A program made the translations under genes and the position numbers. The notes beneath the pieces are model-generated. The model was given only the letters and a program-made list of their open reading frames with translations. It was not told the DNA's origin and searched no databases. Shown here in pieces: positions 59,906 through 64,000 of a DNA stretch of 64,000 nt (within the stretch, counting starts at the first letter, position 1; each line of letters begins with the position of its first letter). Origin of the DNA: CAYIBZ01 sp964361795 (GTDB lineage Bacteria; Patescibacteriota; Minisyncoccia; UBA6257; WO2-44-18); the NCBI GenBank assembly GCA_964361795.1, contig CAYIBZ010000002.1:1-64000 (forward strand), written 5' to 3'.

Positions 59906-62900
59906 TTAACTACTCTTACTTAACGTTTCAGCAACGCCCGTATCGGTATTACTCAAACCAGGCACCAGGAATCCGTTAAACCAATCATAATCAACAACAT
60001 TCTGACTGCTATTGGTAGAATTACCGGACCAGATAAAGTCGTTGTCGCTGTACAAGTCAGTGAGACCGGCAGTGGTAGCAAATATGTAACGACCAGTGCT
60101 CCAGTCATCGCTATCCGCGGTATTTTCCTTACCACCGTTTTCGTCCGCAACACGACCAGTTACATGACCGCCAACCGCAAAGCTTGCATCGCCCTGCATC
60201 TTGACCGTAATGCTATGCGTAGTAGTGGCATTAGTGATATCACCAAGCAATTCAAACCATCTAGTTGTGCCAGCTGTAATTCGGATAGCTTCAGGCGTAC
60301 CGCTAGCTGTCGCAGTCGGATTGAAGTAAACAGATAGATCAACATCTTGATCTCCTTGTAAGACCGTACCATCGCCATCAGCAATACCGCCAGCTAAAGC
60401 TTCTGTAGAAGCCTCAACCATGAATGCTGGCATATGAACGGATGTGGAACCAAAGTCCACGTTATCCTCTACGCCATTAGCAATAGCCAAAGCATATTGA
60501 TTCATAAGACCGTTTGTATTTCCACAAGACGGCGTCACGAATTCATCGGAATAACATTTGACTTGCAAGTTAGCCACTGTAAAGTCATTGCTGAAATCGG
60601 TATCTATATTACTTCCGGCGTCACCATCGTCAGTTGGCAATTCAACTACATCTTTTGAGGAAGTTGACAAGTTAAACGTGAACTTGTATAAACTGACGCC
60701 ATTGGTACCCGAAGGAGCAGAGACTTTGAACCTATACAAAGCTTTGCTTGTGGCGTTTTGACCAAATGTATTGTTCGGCAAGGACAGCTTAGTTACGGTC
60801 GGATACGCCCTTGCTAATCTAGCGCCATTAGTACCGGTGTCAGAACCCGCAGAACCGATAGTAGTTCCAGATGATCCCCCTACGCCAACAACACCTCTCT
60901 GACAAGTTGCGTTATCGCAGTTTGTTGAGTTAGAAGCGTCATAATTGATAAATAGCATATGACCAGGACGTCCTGCTAAGGAAGTGCCAATTAGGCCTGC
61001 GTCAGCTTTAACGGTAAGAATAACCTGGCCATCTTTTGGAACGGTAACGCCAGTCAAAGTTGCAGTCGCGTAATCCGTAGAAGTGAATACTGCTTCGCCA
61101 ACCTTAGTTGGTGGATTTGTTGCGTTATTCCAAATCGTTACTTTAGCAACGTCAGATGGGGAGTTAGAAGCATTGGAAGGAGCATTAGAGTCAGTTGAGG
61201 TAGCTATCTGCAAACCAAGAGTGTTAACTATAACATCCTCATCGGTAGCATTTAGTCTCAATGACAGCAAAGTATTATCTGTAGAACCGGCCTGTACCCA
61301 TTTAAGCGGAGTAACTGGATCTTCATTAGCCGACAAACTTCCGCCACTCACGGCGGTAATAATACGGCCATCATTAGCAGTAATAGAATCTGAACCGTCA
61401 ACCGTTTGGCCGGATGTCATTCCGGTAGCGGTTAGAGATGCGTCAGCATCGGTAATACCCCATTCCCATTGATGACCAAGAGCAGCGCCAGCAACTAAGT
61501 TGCATTTAACACTTAGGGTTTTTACTGTTCCTTTCGGAACAATCAAACCGGTATCAAAGGCAAATGTTCTATTGGCCGCGCTTGTAAGGCTGTTGGTCGG
61601 ATTTTCCAGATTGCCGCCAGTATTTAATGGCGTAGATCCATCGTAAAGTTGGCAATTGGTCAGATCGTCAGCGGCATTTGCGGAAGTGAAAGTAAGCCGC
61701 AACTGCATTCCTGTAACACGAACATCTTCACCGGAACCGCTTGCGTCTAGTACATAATCAGTGAACTTGTAATTACCGGTTCCAGCAACCACATTTTGAG
61801 CAGTAGTACTGCCATTAGCTTGTGTATTTGGAGTCAGAGTCAACGTCAAAACCGCGGCCTTAACAGTCATAGTACTCATCGTTACCGCGCTAGAAGGACT
61901 CGGAGTAACCGTAGTAGTAGATGTTACACCTTTCACTGTCGTCCAGTCACTGCTCGGAGTGGTAGAAGCGGCAACTGTATCGTTATTACCGATATCAGTA
62001 CCAATTTTACCTTTCAAGGTATAGACCGTACGGCCAGGTTTGAATGTAACAGTATTGGTAAACCTAATACCGTTATTACCTCCGGCTGATCCATCCACCG
62101 GACCAGCAACCACGGTGCCGCTTGCGTCAGCCAAAGTAATACCAGTTATGTCGTTAGTATCAATGGATGCGCCAGTAGCGCTATCGGTGCCATCATCAAC
62201 AACACTCAAGTCAAAGTTCATGCCAGCAACAGTAATATCTTCACCTTTAACATCTACAATTAAACCACCTAGTGGCTGATCCCCCAGAGAAATTGCGATG
62301 TTCTGGGAACCAACAGAAGTGGCATTTTGGGCTGTAATTGTTCCAGAGCCAATATACGCTTCATAGGCGTCAAAGTTTGGCTCTTCCGTACCGATACTGC
62401 CGTTGTCGTCAGTAGCAGTGTGAGCGGCAGCGCCGCCATCCCTACTTGGCAAAACGGAATAATTGTAAGTCTTGCCAACAGCTTGAATATCGGCAAATCG
62501 GAACACATCTAAGTCAACAGTTCTTCCGGAACCGCCAACCACATCACCTCTAACGTAAACCTGTTTATTCAAACCTTTCAAAACCGTAACGCCATCGCCA
62601 AATTTACCGGTGTAGTACTTTCCATCGGAACTAACGGTAGCTACATAATCTGTTCCATCAAGATTAACTTTGACGTTAGCAAGATCGGCAGCGCCCGCTG
62701 AACCGTTCTGGTACCACCTAACAGATTTAAGTAAGATGTCTTCGTCAGAACCTGCGATAAGTCTCAAGCCAGAGAAGATTGAACCAGCGGTGCCAACCTC
62801 TTTCGTTAGGCCAGCGCCCGGATCAAAAGCGCCAATTGCAACAGTTAAGGTTCCAATTGCCAAAGTGCTGTTAACAGTGTGAGTTGCCCCAACCAAAGGA

Positions 62901-63799
62901 TAGGAAGCATTCACATTTGCACTCCCAGCATCAACTTTTGTTAAACTCAATGAAACCAGTTGACCATTGTAGTCATTCTGATCGCTATCAGAATCACCAG
63001 CTAAGCTCATAGTTCTGGTTTTACCAGCTTTGACGGTAAACTTTTCAGTTAACGTCAATGTATGATCAGAACCAAATGTCTTAGTTGCGCCTAGTCTTGT
63101 GCCGTCTTCATCTAAAAGAATAACGCCTGAGAAAGCGGAATCATTAGCTTGACCAGTTCTTTCAACCTTCAAAGAATTGACGGTTACATCGCCATCAGCC
63201 GAAGCAGTGAAGTTCAATTTCGTAAAATCTCGGCTGGCAAATGATTCACCGAACAAGCCGTTTGCCGGTTGATTAGGAGCTAAAGTAACAGTTAAACCTG
63301 TACCAGCAGGAGCGCCGGGCGCAGCTGGAGCAGGAGCGCCAGGTGCGGCAGCAAGCGACGTGTACTTTGCTCTAGATTTTGGACCGAAATAACCAACAGC
63401 CGGTGAAAGGTTGTTGGCGGCTTGCCATTTGGCTACGGCTGCTCTAGACAACGAACCAAAATAAGTAGTTTCATTGCCAGGAGAACCTGCGCCACTAGCG
63501 GCAACTTTCTGGCCAGCGCCATTTAGGTATTGCTGTAAGCATTTCACGTCATCCCCCTTTGAACCCACGGTGAGGTCGCGAGTAAAGTTGCATGACGGAG
63601 CCGCTGCAGCGCCACCTGTTTGGGCAGCCAATTGCGCCTGAAGGGCCGCAATCTGTTGTAGCAAAGCATTGATTTGCGCTTGCAAATCAGTTGCTTGTGC
63701 GTGTGCGACTGGTACAAGCATCGTAAAACCAGAAAGCCAAAGAGCAGTTGTAGCTGAAAGCACAACTGAAGTGACTTTCCTTGTTATGTTTGTACTCAT
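59906..63799 (-). CDS. Large S-layer-like exported protein with peptidoglycan-binding domain
   Basis: 1297 residues. Residues 1-36 are a signal peptide ending AHAQA. A short coiled coil (residues 37-65, QAQINALLQQIAALQAQLAA) leads to a PG_binding_1 domain (about 70-150: LTVGSKGDDVKCLQQYLN, YFGSLSRAAVAKWQ, GYFGPKSRAKY). Then come about six diverged beta-rich repeats of some 150-180 residues with DEDxxVxxLxxx cores (for example SADGDVTVNSLKV, SDEDILLKSVRW, ATDEDVIVNTLGL). Extensive Thr/Ser/Asp content gives many possible glycan attachment sites. It probably forms the outer surface layer anchored to peptidoglycan, and is the obvious candidate acceptor for the glycan of this locus. Start ATG at 63799; AT-rich upstream region without a strong ribosome-binding site. 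Confidence 0.85.
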   Translation of the reverse strand: MSTNITRKVTSVVLSATTALWLSGFTMLVPVAHAQATDLQAQINALLQQIAALQAQLAAQTGGAAAAPSCNFTRDLTVGSKGDDVKCLQQYLNGAGQKVAASGAGSPGNETTYFGSLSRAAVAKWQAANNLSPAVGYFGPKSRAKYTSLAAAPGAPAPAAPGAPAGTGLTVTLAPNQPANGLFGESFASRDFTKLNFTASADGDVTVNSLKVERTGQANDSAFSGVILLDEDGTRLGATKTFGSDHTLTLTEKFTVKAGKTRTMSLAGDSDSDQNDYNGQLVSLSLTKVDAGSANVNASYPLVGATHTVNSTLAIGTLTVAIGAFDPGAGLTKEVGTAGSIFSGLRLIAGSDEDILLKSVRWYQNGSAGAADLANVKVNLDGTDYVATVSSDGKYYTGKFGDGVTVLKGLNKQVYVRGDVVGGSGRTVDLDVFRFADIQAVGKTYNYSVLPSRDGGAAAHTATDDNGSIGTEEPNFDAYEAYIGSGTITAQNATSVGSQNIAISLGDQPLGGLIVDVKGEDITVAGMNFDLSVVDDGTDSATGASIDTNDITGITLADASGTVVAGPVDGSAGGNNGIRFTNTVTFKPGRTVYTLKGKIGTDIGNNDTVAASTTPSSDWTTVKGVTSTTTVTPSPSSAVTMSTMTVKAAVLTLTLTPNTQANGSTTAQNVVAGTGNYKFTDYVLDASGSGEDVRVTGMQLRLTFTSANAADDLTNCQLYDGSTPLNTGGNLENPTNSLTSAANRTFAFDTGLIVPKGTVKTLSVKCNLVAGAALGHQWEWGITDADASLTATGMTSGQTVDGSDSITANDGRIITAVSGGSLSANEDPVTPLKWVQAGSTDNTLLSLRLNATDEDVIVNTLGLQIATSTDSNAPSNASNSPSDVAKVTIWNNATNPPTKVGEAVFTSTDYATATLTGVTVPKDGQVILTVKADAGLIGTSLAGRPGHMLFINYDASNSTNCDNATCQRGVVGVGGSSGTTIGSAGSDTGTNGARLARAYPTVTKLSLPNNTFGQNATSKALYRFKVSAPSGTNGVSLYKFTFNLSTSSKDVVELPTDDGDAGSNIDTDFSNDFTVANLQVKCYSDEFVTPSCGNTNGLMNQYALAIANGVEDNVDFGSTSVHMPAFMVEASTEALAGGIADGDGTVLQGDQDVDLSVYFNPTATASGTPEAIRITAGTTRWFELLGDITNATTTHSITVKMQGDASFAVGGHVTGRVADENGGKENTADSDDWSTGRYIFATTAGLTDLYSDNDFIWSGNSTNSSQNVVDYDWFNGFLVPGLSNTDTGVAETLSKSS

Positions 63800-63941
63800 A
63801 TATTTTTTATTTTCTTTAAATTATTTAACTAATTAATTGTATATTTTTTAATTGTCAGAAAAATTACCAGAAGTCCTTCTCTTACGCTCATGCGATAGAG
63901 AATCGACCCAGACAACGAGATAATTTTAGGTATCAAAGAAT
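63800..63941. other. AT-rich upstream region of the S-layer-like gene
   Basis: No gene seen. Very AT-rich directly before the ATG, consistent with a promoter and a long leader, but no convincing -35/-10 pair can be assigned. Confidence 0.4.
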
Positions 63942-63966
63942 AAAAAAACTCTCCCTTTTTTGGGAG
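63942..63966 (-). terminator. Terminator of a gene beyond the right edge
   Basis: CTCCC / GGGAG stem with a six-A loop followed by AGTTTTTTTATT on the minus strand. The remaining 34 bases show no recognisable coding sequence. Confidence 0.68.
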
Positions 63967-64000
63967 GCCATCAGACATTAGAACAAACTTTGCGCTTGGT

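Noticed and set aside
61083..61472. Antisense genes within the S-layer-like gene
   Set aside because: Repetitive codon usage of the large gene opens opposite frames by chance; no ribosome-binding site or similarity.
1..64000. Alternative genetic code with TGA read as glycine
   Set aside because: TGA works as a stop at many ATGA overlaps (for example 3432, 6730, 20036, 28178, 34398), and no gene contains in-frame TGA.

Overview
The window looks like a chromosomal surface-glycan locus from a Candidate Phyla Radiation (Patescibacteria, probably Parcubacteria-like) bacterium. This is inference from gene content: tightly packed and often overlapping genes, a large exported protein with a coiled coil and a peptidoglycan-binding domain typical of that group, many small interspersed repeats inside coding regions, and no core biosynthesis genes. 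TGA is used as a stop (for example in many ATGA overlaps), so the code is standard and not the TGA-glycine code of Gracilibacteria and Absconditabacteria. Almost all genes lie on the minus strand; only four genes (8517, 23862, 43940, 53359) are on the plus strand. No tRNA, rRNA or CRISPR array was seen, and no gap without a gene exceeds about 200 bases.

Layout, left to right. 1-5958: CMP-sugar synthetase, UDP-GlcNAc 2-epimerase, aminotransferase, acyltransferase, holo-ACP synthase, a glycosyltransferase and a sugar formyltransferase. 6018-8426: a heptose unit (transaldolase, GmhA-like isomerase, HddA-like kinase). 8517-21349: methyltransferases, epimerases, two GT2 glycosyltransferases, a GT-C-like membrane protein, and an unusual SDR/UDP-sugar dehydrogenase fusion, a nucleotidyltransferase and a second member of a five-copy glycosyltransferase family. 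21392-25956: a Gfo/Idh oxidoreductase and two divergently transcribed radical SAM enzymes (SPASM type and B12-binding type). 25960-29864: polysaccharide deacetylase, glycosyltransferase, 2-hydroxyacid dehydrogenase, second CMP-sugar synthetase. 29883-33362: UDP-sulfoquinovose synthase-like enzyme, second UDP-GlcNAc 2-epimerase, DUF2061 protein and an iron-sulfur APS/PAPS reductase. 33471-37146: methyltransferase, acyl carrier protein, acyl-AMP ligase and ketopantoate-reductase-like enzyme. 37209-46013: glycosyltransferase, GNAT, methyltransferases, YfhO-like membrane protein, fatty-acid desaturase and a broken GT-C-like gene. 45982-59004: GT4 glycosyltransferases, methyltransferases, a Wzx-type flippase and an epimerase. 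59025-63799: a TPR protein and a 1297-residue S-layer-like protein.

Working model. The locus makes nucleotide-activated and heavily modified sugars (nonulosonic acids, heptose, formylated and acylated amino sugars, probably a sulfonated sugar), assembles them with at least 13 glycosyltransferases, methylates them with eight methyltransferases and exports them with the flippase, perhaps onto the S-layer protein at the right end. Two modules stand out as possibly undescribed in such organisms: (1) an APS/PAPS reductase plus UDP-sulfoquinovose synthase, giving a route from activated sulfate to a sulfonated glycan; (2) a dedicated acyl-carrier-protein system (AcpS, ACP, acyl-AMP ligase, acyltransferase, desaturase) with no fatty-acid synthase genes in view, most simply read as ACP-dependent acylation of an amino sugar.

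Genome dynamics are also visible: a 178-bp nested inverted repeat breaks a membrane-protein gene, a 120-bp inverted repeat sits against a GT4 start codon, and AT-rich or palindromic mini-repeats are inserted in frame in several GT4 genes, including one 47-bp sequence present at two non-equivalent positions in the same reading frame. Several promoters sit so close to start codons that leaderless or near-leaderless transcripts are predicted.
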